This document shows positions 1-7,799 of a stretch of DNA of 64,000 bases, in pieces. Source of the stretch: Flavobacteriaceae bacterium R38 (GTDB taxonomy: Bacteria > Bacteroidota > Bacteroidia > Flavobacteriales > Flavobacteriaceae); the NCBI GenBank assembly GCA_009901575.1, contig WXYP01000001.1, positions 496,001 through 560,000 of the forward strand, read 5' to 3'. Position numbers and translations under genes: made by a program. How positions within the stretch are numbered: the stretch's first letter is position 1; each line of letters begins with the position of its first letter. The notes under the pieces are model-generated. The model saw nothing but the letters and a program-made list of their open reading frames with translations. It did no database searches and was not told where the DNA came from.

Positions 1-2995
1 ATTCAAAGGCTTCAAATTTATAGATCAATAACGGATCTTTTTGCTCATGAACTGCTAATTGTACAGATTGTTTCAACTCATCCATTTTTCTTAGATGTGT
101 TTTCCATGAATCGTCAATAATGGCTAAACTGATATTCTTTTCGAAATCGGTTACCAAAGTTTTTCCACTACTTTCGTAGGCTTCTTTTAAATTGGTAACA
201 ACATTTAATGTTTTACTACCATCTGTAAAAGGAACTACAATTCTTTCAAATCGATCTCCCTGGTTTTCGTAAACATTTTTAATAACAGGAAATGCATTAG
301 TCGCGCTTCTCTCTATTTTATTATTATATTGCTCGTATACTGCCGAGTATATTTTTGAAGCAATTTCCTGAGGTGTAGATTTCTTAAAATCCTCTTCGCT
401 AACAGGAGACGTTAATGAAAAATATTTAATAAGCTCAAACTCAAAGTTTTTATAATCGTTAGCAGCTTTATTTGTATCTGCAATAACCTCACAGGTATCA
501 AATATCATGTTGGCGATATCTACCTTAAGACGTTCTCCTTGTAAAGCGTGTCTTCTACGTTTATAAACAACCTCTCTTTGGGCATTCATTACATCATCGT
601 ATTCCAATAAACGTTTTCTAACACCGAAGTTATTTTCTTCTACCTTTTTCTGAGCACGTTCTATAGATTTGGTCATCATAGAATGTTGAATAACCTCTCC
701 CTCTTTTAAGCCCATTCTATCCATCATTTTAGCTACTCTGTCTGAACCAAAAAGTCGCATCAGGTTATCTTCAAGAGATACATAGAATTGAGAGCTACCC
801 GGATCTCCCTGTCTACCAGATCTACCCCTTAACTGCCTGTCTACACGACGAGAATCATGTCTTTCTGTTCCGATGATGGCCAAACCTCCGGCATCTTTAA
901 CCTGGTCACTCAATTTAATATCGGTACCCCTACCAGCCATATTGGTTGCTATAGTTACAACTCCTGCATTCCCGGCTTCTGCTACAATATCAGCCTCTTT
1001 TTTATGAAGCTTAGCGTTTAAGACGTTATGAGGAACCTTTCTCAGGGTCAACATTCTTCCTAAAAGCTCAGAAATCTCTACTGAAGTTGTACCGATTAGC
1101 ACTGGTCTTCCGGCTTTGGAAAGTTCTGTAACTTCTTCTATAACTGCGTTGTATTTCTCTCTTTTAGTTTTGTAAATAAGATCTTGTCTGTCGTCTCTTG
1201 CGATTGGTCTGTTAGTTGGGATTTCCATAACATCCATCTTGTAGATTTCCCAGAATTCTCCTGCTTCTGTAATTGCCGTACCTGTCATTCCTGAAAGCTT
1301 TCGGTACATTCTGAAGTAATTCTGGAGTGTTACCGTAGCAAAAGTCTGAGTAGCATCTTCAATTTTTACATTTTCTTTTGCTTCAATAGCCTGGTGTAAT
1401 CCGTCAGAATAACGCCTTCCGTCCATAATACGTCCGGTTTGCTCATCTACAATCATTACCTTATTGTCTATAACTACATACTCGACATCTTTTTCAAATA
1501 AAGTATATGATTTTAATAATTGATTTAGCGTATGAATACGTTCGCTTTTTACACTAAAATCCTTAAACAGACTTTCTTTGAGTTCTGCTTCTTTTTCTAT
1601 GGGTAAATTCTGATTTTCTATTTGAGCGATCTCTATTCCTATATCCGGTAAAACAAAAAAGTTAGGGTCTGTATCTCCAGATAAATGTTCTACCCCTTTG
1701 TCTGTAAGATCAATCTGGTTGTTTTTTTCATCGATTACAAAAAGTAATTCTGCATCTACCTGGTGCATTTCCCTGTTGTTATCCTGCATGTAGAAGTTCT
1801 CTGTTTTTTGTAACAGTTGTTTAACTCCTTCTTCACTTAAAAACTTAATAAGCGCTTTATTCTTCGGTAACCCTCTGTATACTCTTAAGAGCAGGAATCC
1901 ACCTTCTTTGGTATCTCCTTGTGCGATAAGCTTTTTAGCTTCAGCCAGTACTCCTGTCAGATATTGACGCTGTTTGGTAACTATATCTGAAACTTTAGGC
2001 TTTAGTTCTGTAAACTCATGCTGATCACCTTGTGGAACCGGTCCGGAAATAATTAAAGGAGTTCTGGCATCATCCACTAATACAGAATCTACCTCATCTA
2101 CAATGGCGTAATTGTGTTTTTTTTGCACTAAATCATTCGGAGAATGTGCCATATTATCTCTTAGATAATCAAAGCCGAATTCATTGTTGGTACCATAAGT
2201 AATATCTGCTTCATACGCTTTTCTTCTGGCATCAGAATTTGGCTGATGGTAATCAATACAATCAATACTTAATCCGTGAAACTGGAATAGAGGTCCCATC
2301 CATGCACAGTCACGTTTTGCCAGATAATCGTTCACAGTTACCAAGTGTACCCCGTTTCCTGTTAAGGCATTTAGATATACAGGTAAAGTAGCAACCAGTG
2401 TTTTCCCTTCTCCGGTTTGCATCTCTGCAATTTTTCCCTGGTGCAGGGCAATTCCGCCTATAAGCTGAACATCATAATGAATCATATCCCAGGTAACTTC
2501 TTTTCCTGCAGCATCCCAGGAATTTTTCCAGATAGCTTTTTCTCCGTCCAAGGTTACAAAATCATTTGACCCCGATAATTCCCTGTCAAATGCGCTGGCA
2601 GTAACAGCAATAGTTTCATTATTGGTAAATCGTTTTGCAGTTTCTTTGACAACGGCAAACGCTTCCGGTAATATGTCCATCAAAGTTTTTTCTGAAGCTT
2701 CGTAAGCTTCATCATTCAACTTATCAATTTCTGTATAAATATCTTCTTTTCGATCTATATCTTCAGTCGAATCTGCTTCTTGTTTTAAAGCAAGGATTTT
2801 TTCATCAAAAGAACTACGACTATCATTTATGGTTTTCTTAAAGGTAATTGTTTTTTCACGTAATTCATCATGAGATAATTGAGATAAGGTACTTTCGAAT
2901 GTTTTTACCTTATCTACTAAAGGTTGTATTGCCTTGATATCTTTCTTCGCCTTATCGCCTACAAATGCTTTAAGTACTGAATTTATTAAACTCAT
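1..2995 (-). CDS. secA: SecA preprotein translocase ATPase (3' end beyond window)
   Basis: ATP-driven motor that pushes unfolded preproteins through SecYEG at the inner membrane. The reading frame starts at the ATG at 2995 ([11 protein letters not shown]) and is open to base 1, giving about 998 codons. The Walker A motif TGEGKT lies near residue 195 and the DEAD-like box VDEVDS near residue 299. The helicase C-half motifs [19 protein letters not shown] and [13 protein letters not shown] follow. Bacteroidota SecA proteins are about 1,100 residues, so roughly the last 100 residues, with any C-terminal zinc motif, lie outside the window. A 17-nt-spaced promoter and no other gene sit directly upstream, so it is probably transcribed on its own. 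Identification is certain. Confidence 0.97.
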   Translation of the reverse strand, partial: MSLINSVLKAFVGDKAKKDIKAIQPLVDKVKTFESTLSQLSHDELREKTITFKKTINDSRSSFDEKILALKQEADSTEDIDRKEDIYTEIDKLNDEAYEASEKTLMDILPEAFAVVKETAKRFTNNETIAVTASAFDRELSGSNDFVTLDGEKAIWKNSWDAAGKEVTWDMIHYDVQLIGGIALHQGKIAEMQTGEGKTLVATLPVYLNALTGNGVHLVTVNDYLAKRDCAWMGPLFQFHGLSIDCIDYHQPNSDARRKAYEADITYGTNNEFGFDYLRDNMAHSPNDLVQKKHNYAIVDEVDSVLVDDARTPLIISGPVPQGDQHEFTELKPKVSDIVTKQRQYLTGVLAEAKKLIAQGDTKEGGFLLLRVYRGLPKNKALIKFLSEEGVKQLLQKTENFYMQDNNREMHQVDAELLFVIDEKNNQIDLTDKGVEHLSGDTDPNFFVLPDIGIEIAQIENQNLPIEKEAELKESLFKDFSVKSERIHTLNQLLKSYTLFEKDVEYVVIDNKVMIVDEQTGRIMDGRRYSDGLHQAIEAKENVKIEDATQTFATVTLQNYFRMYRKLSGMTGTAITEAGEFWEIYKMDVMEIPTNRPIARDDRQDLIYKTKREKYNAVIEEVTELSKAGRPVLIGTTSVEISELLGRMLTLRKVPHNVLNAKLHKKEADIVAEAGNAGVVTIATNMAGRGTDIKLSDQVKDAGGLAIIGTERHDSRRVDRQLRGRSGRQGDPGSSQFYVSLEDNLMRLFGSDRVAKMMDRMGLKEGEVIQHSMMTKSIERAQKKVEENNFGVRKRLLEYDDVMNAQREVVYKRRRHALQGERLKVDIANMIFDTCEVIADTNKAANDYKNFEFELIKYFSLTSPVSEEDFKKSTPQEIASKIYSAVYEQYNNKIERSATNAFPVIKNVYENQGDRFERIVVPFTDGSKTLNVVTNLKEAYESSGKTLVTDFEKNISLAIIDDSWKTHLRKMDELKQSVQLAVHEQKDPLLIYKFEAFE

Positions 2996-3017
2996 AATAT
3001 TTTTTAATTAATTGTTT

Positions 3018-3045
3018 CAAAATTAAACAAAAAAAAAGCCTCCAA
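3018..3045 (-). promoter_or_regulatory. Putative secA promoter
   Basis: On the minus strand a TTG (3045-3043) is followed after 17 nt by TAATTTTG (3025-3018), a perfect match to the Bacteroidota -7 consensus TAnnTTTG. This would start transcription near 3011, about 15 nt before the secA ATG. The -33 TTG overlaps the loop of the terminator of the upstream gene. Confidence 0.55.
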
Positions 3046-3056
3046 TGAGACTTTTT
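3029..3056 (-). terminator. Intrinsic terminator after the DUF2795 gene
   Basis: Read on the minus strand, AAAAAGTCTC, a four-base loop ATTG, and GAGGCTTTTTTTTT form a hairpin with one G-U wobble, followed by a long U run. It sits 24 nt after the stop codon of the DUF2795 gene and just before secA. Confidence 0.6.
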
Positions 3057-3079
3057 ATGTTTTAAAATGTTAACGGTTG

Positions 3080-3301
3080 TTAATATTCATCTTCGTTCCA
3101 TAGGTAATCCTCTTCCGTAGGATAATCCGGCCAAATCTCTTCGATTGATTCATAAATCTCTCCTTCATCTTCCATTGATTGTAAATTTTCCACAACCTCC
3201 AGAGGAGCACCTGTTCTAATAGCATAGTCAATTAGCTCATCTTTAGTTGCTGGCCAGGGTGCATCACTTAAATAAGATGCTAGTTCTAATGTCCAATACA
3301 T
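3080..3301 (-). CDS. DUF2795 family small protein
   Basis: A 73-residue acidic cytosolic protein with no signal peptide or membrane segment. The pattern 'LxxAPWPATKDELIDYAIRTGAP' followed by a strongly acidic tail ending DEY matches the DUF2795 family, in which a short helical domain of unknown role recurs in small proteins. Flavobacteria commonly keep this gene beside secA. It has its own consensus promoter (3326-3355) and terminator (3029-3056), so it appears to be a single-gene unit. The function is unknown. The family call rests on recognised sequence pattern only. Confidence 0.8.
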   Translation of the reverse strand: MYWTLELASYLSDAPWPATKDELIDYAIRTGAPLEVVENLQSMEDEGEIYESIEEIWPDYPTEEDYLWNEDEY

Positions 3302-3325
3302 GCGCTATTCAGTTTAGTTTTTTTG

Positions 3326-3355
3326 CAAAAATAATTTTTTAAACGAAAAAGTCAA
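3326..3355 (-). promoter_or_regulatory. Promoter of the DUF2795 gene
   Basis: On the minus strand TTG (3355-3353), a 19-nt spacer and TATTTTTG (3333-3326) match the Bacteroidota sigma consensus exactly. The predicted start of transcription lies about 20 nt upstream of the ATG at 3301. Confidence 0.65.
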
Positions 3356-3449
3356 GTAAAAATCACATTAATTATATATAATTTCTAAGAACGTACTTTT
3401 TTCAAGGTTGAATGACGATTCCAGATAAAATTACAATATGATTAAATAT

Positions 3450-4025
3450 TTAATTCGTCTTTTCCGGGACCCATTTAATTTCTTCAGCCTGAAGATCATA
3501 AGACAACTTCCGTGCCAATACAAATAAGTAATCGGAAAGCCTGTTCAAATACTGGAGTACAAGTTCGTCAAAAGGCTCATTTTCATTGAGTTCGGATGCT
3601 AATCGTTCTGCTCTTCTGCATACACACCTGGTGATGTGACAGAATGACACAGACTGATGCCCTCCTGGAAGAATAAAATGCGTCATAGGAGGTAAATCAT
3701 CGTTCATCTTATCCATTTCAGTTTCCAGAAGTTCAATATCTTTTATTGATATTTTAGGGATGTTTAACCGTTCTTTTCCACTTTTTAAAATAGCTTTTTC
3801 CGGATCTGTTGCCAAAATGGCACCTAGAGTAAACAATCGGTCCTGAATATGAATAAGCGTTTCTTTGGTATTATGATCAACAGCCTGATCACGTATAAGG
3901 CCTATCCAGGAGTTAAGTTCATCGACAGTTCCGTAACTGTCAATACGAATATGATGTTTGGAAACCCTGGTTCCTCCAAATAATGCAGTTGTTCCTTTGT
4001 CTCCTGTTTTAGTGTATATCTTCAT
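3450..4025 (-). CDS. pduO: PduO-type ATP:cob(I)alamin adenosyltransferase
   Basis: Transfers the 5'-deoxyadenosyl group of ATP to cob(I)alamin, making coenzyme B12 for enzymes such as methylmalonyl-CoA mutase. The 191-residue protein has the family N-terminus MKIYTKTGDKGTTALFGG, which binds ATP, then YGTVDELNSWIG, and near residue 135 the conserved RCVCRRAERLA helix. The length is normal and the start ATG is fixed by the conserved first residues. It lies 23 nt downstream of a small membrane-protein gene and may be cotranscribed with it and the methyltransferase above. No other cobalamin gene is nearby, so B12 salvage cannot be judged from this window. Confidence 0.93.
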   Translation of the reverse strand: MKIYTKTGDKGTTALFGGTRVSKHHIRIDSYGTVDELNSWIGLIRDQAVDHNTKETLIHIQDRLFTLGAILATDPEKAILKSGKERLNIPKISIKDIELLETEMDKMNDDLPPMTHFILPGGHQSVSFCHITRCVCRRAERLASELNENEPFDELVLQYLNRLSDYLFVLARKLSYDLQAEEIKWVPEKTN

Positions 4026-4048
4026 TTATGTGTACTTATTTCAAGAAG

Positions 4049-4195
4049 TTACTTTCTATTTCTTTTTTTTAAATAATTGTCTCCAAAACTATTTCTGTTT
4101 CTCTTTTTTAATTTTTGGACATTCTTTTTATGGTTGTATAAAACAAGGTAAAAAAGAATACCGATACCAATAATAACTAAAACCCAACGAGACAT
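4049..4195 (-). CDS. Small single-pass membrane protein, 48 residues
   Basis: A short open frame begins at ATG 4195 (MSRWVLVIIGIG) and ends at TAA 4051-4049. Residues 4-20 are a hydrophobic segment; the remainder is strongly basic and hydrophilic with a lysine/arginine-rich end (KKRNRK), so the tail should face the cytoplasm. It fills most of the space between the methyltransferase (ends 4236) and the adenosyltransferase (starts 4025) on the same strand, with 40 and 23 nt gaps, which fits an operon. I do not recognise a family. The composition and position make it a credible gene, but chance cannot be excluded at this length. Confidence 0.5.
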   Translation of the reverse strand: MSRWVLVIIGIGILFYLVLYNHKKNVQKLKKRNRNSFGDNYLKKRNRK

Positions 4196-4235
4196 TTTAT
4201 ATGTTTTAAAAAGTTTACCTGTTTATTATATTAAA

Positions 4236-5009
4236 TTATATCCGGATTACAAAATCTTCTTTTACTTGTTCTTTTCTGAAGAATACAAATCCCCATTGAA
4301 AAGTATCTATAGTTACTGAAACTTCCGGATGTTTTTTTATAGTTTTCCATGCCGCTTCCATTTCTGCAGACCAATGGATATCATCAAAAATAAAGACAGT
4401 ATTATTATGACGATGCTTTAATAATTGATTAAAGTAGCGAAGTGTAGCCTCTTTTTGATGATTTCCATCTACATAAACGATATCAAAAATTTGATCTGTT
4501 AATGTGGGTAATGCATTTTCAAAAGTATCATTAATGAGTTTGATATGGTCTAAATGAAAAGAATTAAAGTGATTTTTGGCCACTTTTGCTGTTTCCGGAC
4601 ACCCTTCTACAGTGGTGATTTTTACTTCCTTATTATCTATGGCCATTGCAGCTGTTCCTATTCCAACAGAAGTTCCGAGTTCCAGGATAGCTGTAGCATT
4701 TAAATATTTTACCAGTCTATTTAATAATTGCCCTCTTTTAAGACTAATTCCTGCATTTTTTGCAATGGCAGAAACCTTTCTTTTATCCGATTTAAAAACC
4801 CTGGAGCCGGCCCCAAAATCTGAAACCTTGATATGATCATGATTATCTAATAACTGATTTTTGTATGCTGATAGAGTTGTATACGCTTCTTGCTTTTTGT
4901 TGTTGTAAAAACATTTGGTAACCAGATCATAAACAAAGGGAGAATGAACATCGTGTTGATTGGTTGATTTTACAATGAATGAAAAATATGCTTTTATCAG
5001 GTGCCACAT
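4236..5009 (-). CDS. Class I SAM-dependent methyltransferase (O-methyltransferase-like)
   Basis: A 257-residue soluble protein. The SAM-binding motif I ILELGTSVGIGTAAMA lies at about residues 108-123, followed by an acidic residue in TTVEGCPETAK, and the Asp motif DIVYVDGNHQKEATL near residue 175, then FIFDDIHWS. This 'VDGNH/DDIHW' pattern is seen in Methyltransf_24/O-methyltransferase-like proteins. The substrate is unknown. Its ATG overlaps the stop codon of the ABC-F gene by one base (TAATG), so the two are translationally coupled. The first 100 residues are helical and less conserved. Confidence 0.8.
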   Translation of the reverse strand: MWHLIKAYFSFIVKSTNQHDVHSPFVYDLVTKCFYNNKKQEAYTTLSAYKNQLLDNHDHIKVSDFGAGSRVFKSDKRKVSAIAKNAGISLKRGQLLNRLVKYLNATAILELGTSVGIGTAAMAIDNKEVKITTVEGCPETAKVAKNHFNSFHLDHIKLINDTFENALPTLTDQIFDIVYVDGNHQKEATLRYFNQLLKHRHNNTVFIFDDIHWSAEMEAAWKTIKKHPEVSVTIDTFQWGFVFFRKEQVKEDFVIRI

Positions 5010-6883
5010 TAATTTTCAATTTTATCTGATAACTCAAACCAACGTTCGGTTTTTTCATCTATAGTTTCAATTACTTCCTGTAGTTTAGCAGAATGTTTAT
5101 TGATTTCGTCTTCGTTTAAACTACTATCAGAAAAAATAGCTTCTATCTCTTTTTTCTCTTCTTCCAGTTTTTTAATGTCTTTTTCAAGTCTGTTGTATTC
5201 TTTTTGTTCGTTAAACGTGAGCTTATTGCTATCGTTTTTATTCTTCCAGTTGTTTTTGTTGGTATCTGAAGCAGAAGTTTTAAGTTCTTTTTTCTCTGGA
5301 ATACTACTATTCTCGTAACTCCTGAAATCTGAGTAATTTCCTGGGAAATCTTCTATAGTCGCATCACCTCTAAAAACAAAAAGATGATCTACGATTTTAT
5401 CCATAAAATAGCGATCGTGAGAAACGACAAGTAAACACCCCGGAAAGTCAAGTAAGAAGTTCTCCAATACGTTTAATGTAACAATATCCAGATCGTTGGT
5501 AGGTTCATCTAGAATTAGGAAATTCGGATTTTGAATCAAAACAGTACAAAGGTAAAGCCTCTTCAATTCTCCCCCACTTAACTTTTCTACGAAATCGTAT
5601 TGTTTTTTCCTGTCAAATAGAAAACGTTCTAAGAGCTGAGCAGCAGATATCTGTCTTCCTTTTGTTAATGGAATAAATTCTCCGAATTCTTTTATGACTT
5701 CAATTACTTTTTGCCCGGGTTTTATTTGAATTCCGCGTTGGGTATAATATCCGAATTTTACAGTTTCTCCAACTATAATTTTTCCTGAGTCTGGAGAAGT
5801 AGTTTGAGTAATTAAATTGAGAAAAGTAGATTTACCGGTACCATTCTTCCCAATAATACCGATACGCTCTCCTCTTTTAAAAACATAATCGAATTTATCC
5901 AGTATTTTTTTCTCTTTAAAAGATTTAGAAACATTGTGAAGTTCTAAAATTTTACTGCCAAGGCGCTCCATATTAATTTCTAACTGAACCTGATGATCAT
6001 TTCTGCGTTGATGTGCTTTTTCTTTTATGATATAAAAATCATCAATTCTGCTTTTGGATTTCGTAGTTCTTGCTTTGGGTTGTCTGCGCATCCAGTCAAG
6101 TTCTTTCGTGTAAAGATTTTTAGCTTTTTCTACAGAAGCCTTTTCAGCTGCAATACGAGCTTCTTTTTTCTCCAGGTAATACGAATAGTTTCCTTTATAA
6201 TTATATAATTTACCGTTCTCTAGTTCAATAATTTCACTGCATACCCGTTCCAGGAAAAAACGGTCGTGAGTGACCATGAATAGTGTAATGTTTTCTTTTG
6301 CGAAGTAGTTTTCCAACCATTCTATCATCTCCAGATCGAGATGATTAGTAGGCTCATCAAGAATTAAAAGGTCAGGTTTATTGATCAAGATTGTAGCTAG
6401 AGCTAATCTCTTTTTTTGCCCTCCGGATAAAGAAGTTACTTTTTGTGCCAGGTTTTCAAGTTTTAACTTAAAGAGGATTTGTTTGTATTGTGTTTCAAAA
6501 TCCCAGGCATCATTAGCCTCCATTTTTTCAAAAGCTTTTTGATAAGCTTCAGAATCGTCAGGATTATTTAAAGCTGTTTCATATTCCCGGATGATTTTCA
6601 ATATTTTATTGTCGGATGCAAAAATGGTTTCTTCTATAGAAAGATGGTTGGCTAAATCAGGTTCTTGCGATAAAAATGCAACGTTTAATCCGTTTCTGGT
6701 AACCACCTGCCCGGTATCTGCTTCATCTTTTCCTGAAACTATATTTAAAAGAGAAGTTTTTCCTGTACCGTTTTTAGCAACAAAAGCGATTTTTTGATCT
6801 TTATTAATACCAAATGAAATATTAGAAAACAAAACGCGTTCTCCATAAGATTTTGATATATTTTCTACTGATAAGAAGTTCAC
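5009..6883 (-). CDS. ABC-F family ATPase (ribosome-associated type)
   Basis: Two ABC ATPase domains on one chain without membrane segments, the layout of ABC-F proteins that act on ribosomes. Domain 1 has Walker A KNGTGKTS, signature LSGGQKKR and Walker B ILDEPTNHLDL; domain 2 has GKNGTGKST, LSGGELKR and LDEPTNDLDI. An interdomain linker contains RRQPKART, and the last 80 residues are a charged coiled coil. A TTG start at 6901 is possible, but relatives begin 'MNFLSVENISKSYG', which fits the GTG at 6883 (624 residues); a -7-like CTTTG element also overlaps the TTG. Closest in form to Uup. Whether it has a resistance role cannot be told. Confidence 0.9.
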   Translation of the reverse strand: MNFLSVENISKSYGERVLFSNISFGINKDQKIAFVAKNGTGKTSLLNIVSGKDEADTGQVVTRNGLNVAFLSQEPDLANHLSIEETIFASDNKILKIIREYETALNNPDDSEAYQKAFEKMEANDAWDFETQYKQILFKLKLENLAQKVTSLSGGQKKRLALATILINKPDLLILDEPTNHLDLEMIEWLENYFAKENITLFMVTHDRFFLERVCSEIIELENGKLYNYKGNYSYYLEKKEARIAAEKASVEKAKNLYTKELDWMRRQPKARTTKSKSRIDDFYIIKEKAHQRRNDHQVQLEINMERLGSKILELHNVSKSFKEKKILDKFDYVFKRGERIGIIGKNGTGKSTFLNLITQTTSPDSGKIIVGETVKFGYYTQRGIQIKPGQKVIEVIKEFGEFIPLTKGRQISAAQLLERFLFDRKKQYDFVEKLSGGELKRLYLCTVLIQNPNFLILDEPTNDLDIVTLNVLENFLLDFPGCLLVVSHDRYFMDKIVDHLFVFRGDATIEDFPGNYSDFRSYENSSIPEKKELKTSASDTNKNNWKNKNDSNKLTFNEQKEYNRLEKDIKKLEEEKKEIEAIFSDSSLNEDEINKHSAKLQEVIETIDEKTERWFELSDKIEN

Positions 6884-6960
6884 AAATTCATTTTTTTGCA
6901 AAGTAACATAAATTGAGTAGATTGTAGGGACACTAAATTTTATTATTGAGGTTGAAAAAC

Positions 6961-6968
6961 TATATTTG
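6961..6968 (+). promoter_or_regulatory. -7 element ahead of the polysaccharide locus
   Basis: TATATTTG matches TAnnTTTG exactly and ends 18 nt before the wza ATG. No TTG occurs at the usual 17-20 nt upstream distance; the nearest are 6-12 nt away, so the promoter may be weak or activator dependent. It is the only convincing promoter element I see for the 27-kb operon-like array. Confidence 0.45.
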
Positions 6969-6986
6969 CTAATAAAGTTATAAACT

Positions 6987-7787
6987 ATGCACTTGCGACA
7001 CCTTTTTTATCTTTTATTAACTTCATTATTCTTTCAATCTTGTATCTCCAATAAAAAACTAATATACCTCCAGGAAGGTGAAGGTAATACAGTGTCAGAT
7101 TCTACCTCAATAACGGCTTTGACAAAGCCTTATAAAGTACAGGTGAACGATATTTTGTATATAGATATCAAAGCGAATGACCCTGGTCTGGTCGCAATTT
7201 TTAATACAACTGAAAGTGAAAATAACAATCTGGGAAATAATCCGGGAGCTTTATATTTTAACGGATATACAATAGATATTCATGGTAATATCAGGATTCC
7301 TATTTTAGGAGAGATTAATGTTTTGGGCTACACCACTGATGAGATTCGAAAAATTGTTGAAAAGAAATTATTAGAAGAATATTTAAAAGAGTCGGCGAAT
7401 CCATTTGTCACAGTTAAATTATCTGGATTAAATTACAGTGTAACAGGAGAAGTTGCAAACCCGGGGCAAAATGTATTGTTTCAGGAACGGGCTACTATTT
7501 TAGAAGCACTTGCTAGTGCCGGTGATGTTACAGTAACTGGTAATAGAGAAGATGTCTTGATCATAAGACAGTATCCTGACGGGAAAAAAATTCATTCTGT
7601 TGATTTAACCAAAAAAAGCTTATTGAATTCTCCTTATTTCTATATTCAACCCAATGATCAGATATATGTAAAACCACTAAAACAGAAGAGTTGGGGAACC
7701 GGAACTACTGGGTTTCAAACATTCACAACTATTTTTTCTGTAGTTTCTGTAATTACCAGTACTGTTTTATTAATTCAAAACTTATAA
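6987..7787 (+). CDS. wza: Polysaccharide export lipoprotein, Wza/OPX type
   Basis: Outer-membrane polysaccharide export protein that forms the exit channel for capsule or exopolysaccharide. Residues 1-18 are a lipoprotein signal peptide with the lipobox FFQSC, making Cys19 the lipidated residue. A Poly_export domain follows (about residues 45-140; YKVQVNDILYIDI, GNIRIPILGEI), then an SLBB domain (VTGEVANPGQ). The last 25 residues are hydrophobic, a C-terminal anchor common in Bacteroidota OPX proteins. At 266 residues it is shorter than E. coli Wza (about 380), also normal for this phylum. It is the first gene of the locus, 12 nt before the kinase gene with which it should form a trans-envelope complex. 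Confidence 0.92.
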   Translation: MHLRHLFYLLLTSLFFQSCISNKKLIYLQEGEGNTVSDSTSITALTKPYKVQVNDILYIDIKANDPGLVAIFNTTESENNNLGNNPGALYFNGYTIDIHGNIRIPILGEINVLGYTTDEIRKIVEKKLLEEYLKESANPFVTVKLSGLNYSVTGEVANPGQNVLFQERATILEALASAGDVTVTGNREDVLIIRQYPDGKKIHSVDLTKKSLLNSPYFYIQPNDQIYVKPLKQKSWGTGTTGFQTFTTIFSVVSVITSTVLLIQNL

Positions 7788-7799
7788 ACTTGCTATCTA

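Noticed and set aside
6884-6901. TTG start for the ABC-F protein at 6901
   Set aside because: Relatives begin at MNFLSVENISKSYG, which matches the GTG at 6883; the upstream six codons look like leader and overlap a -7-like element.
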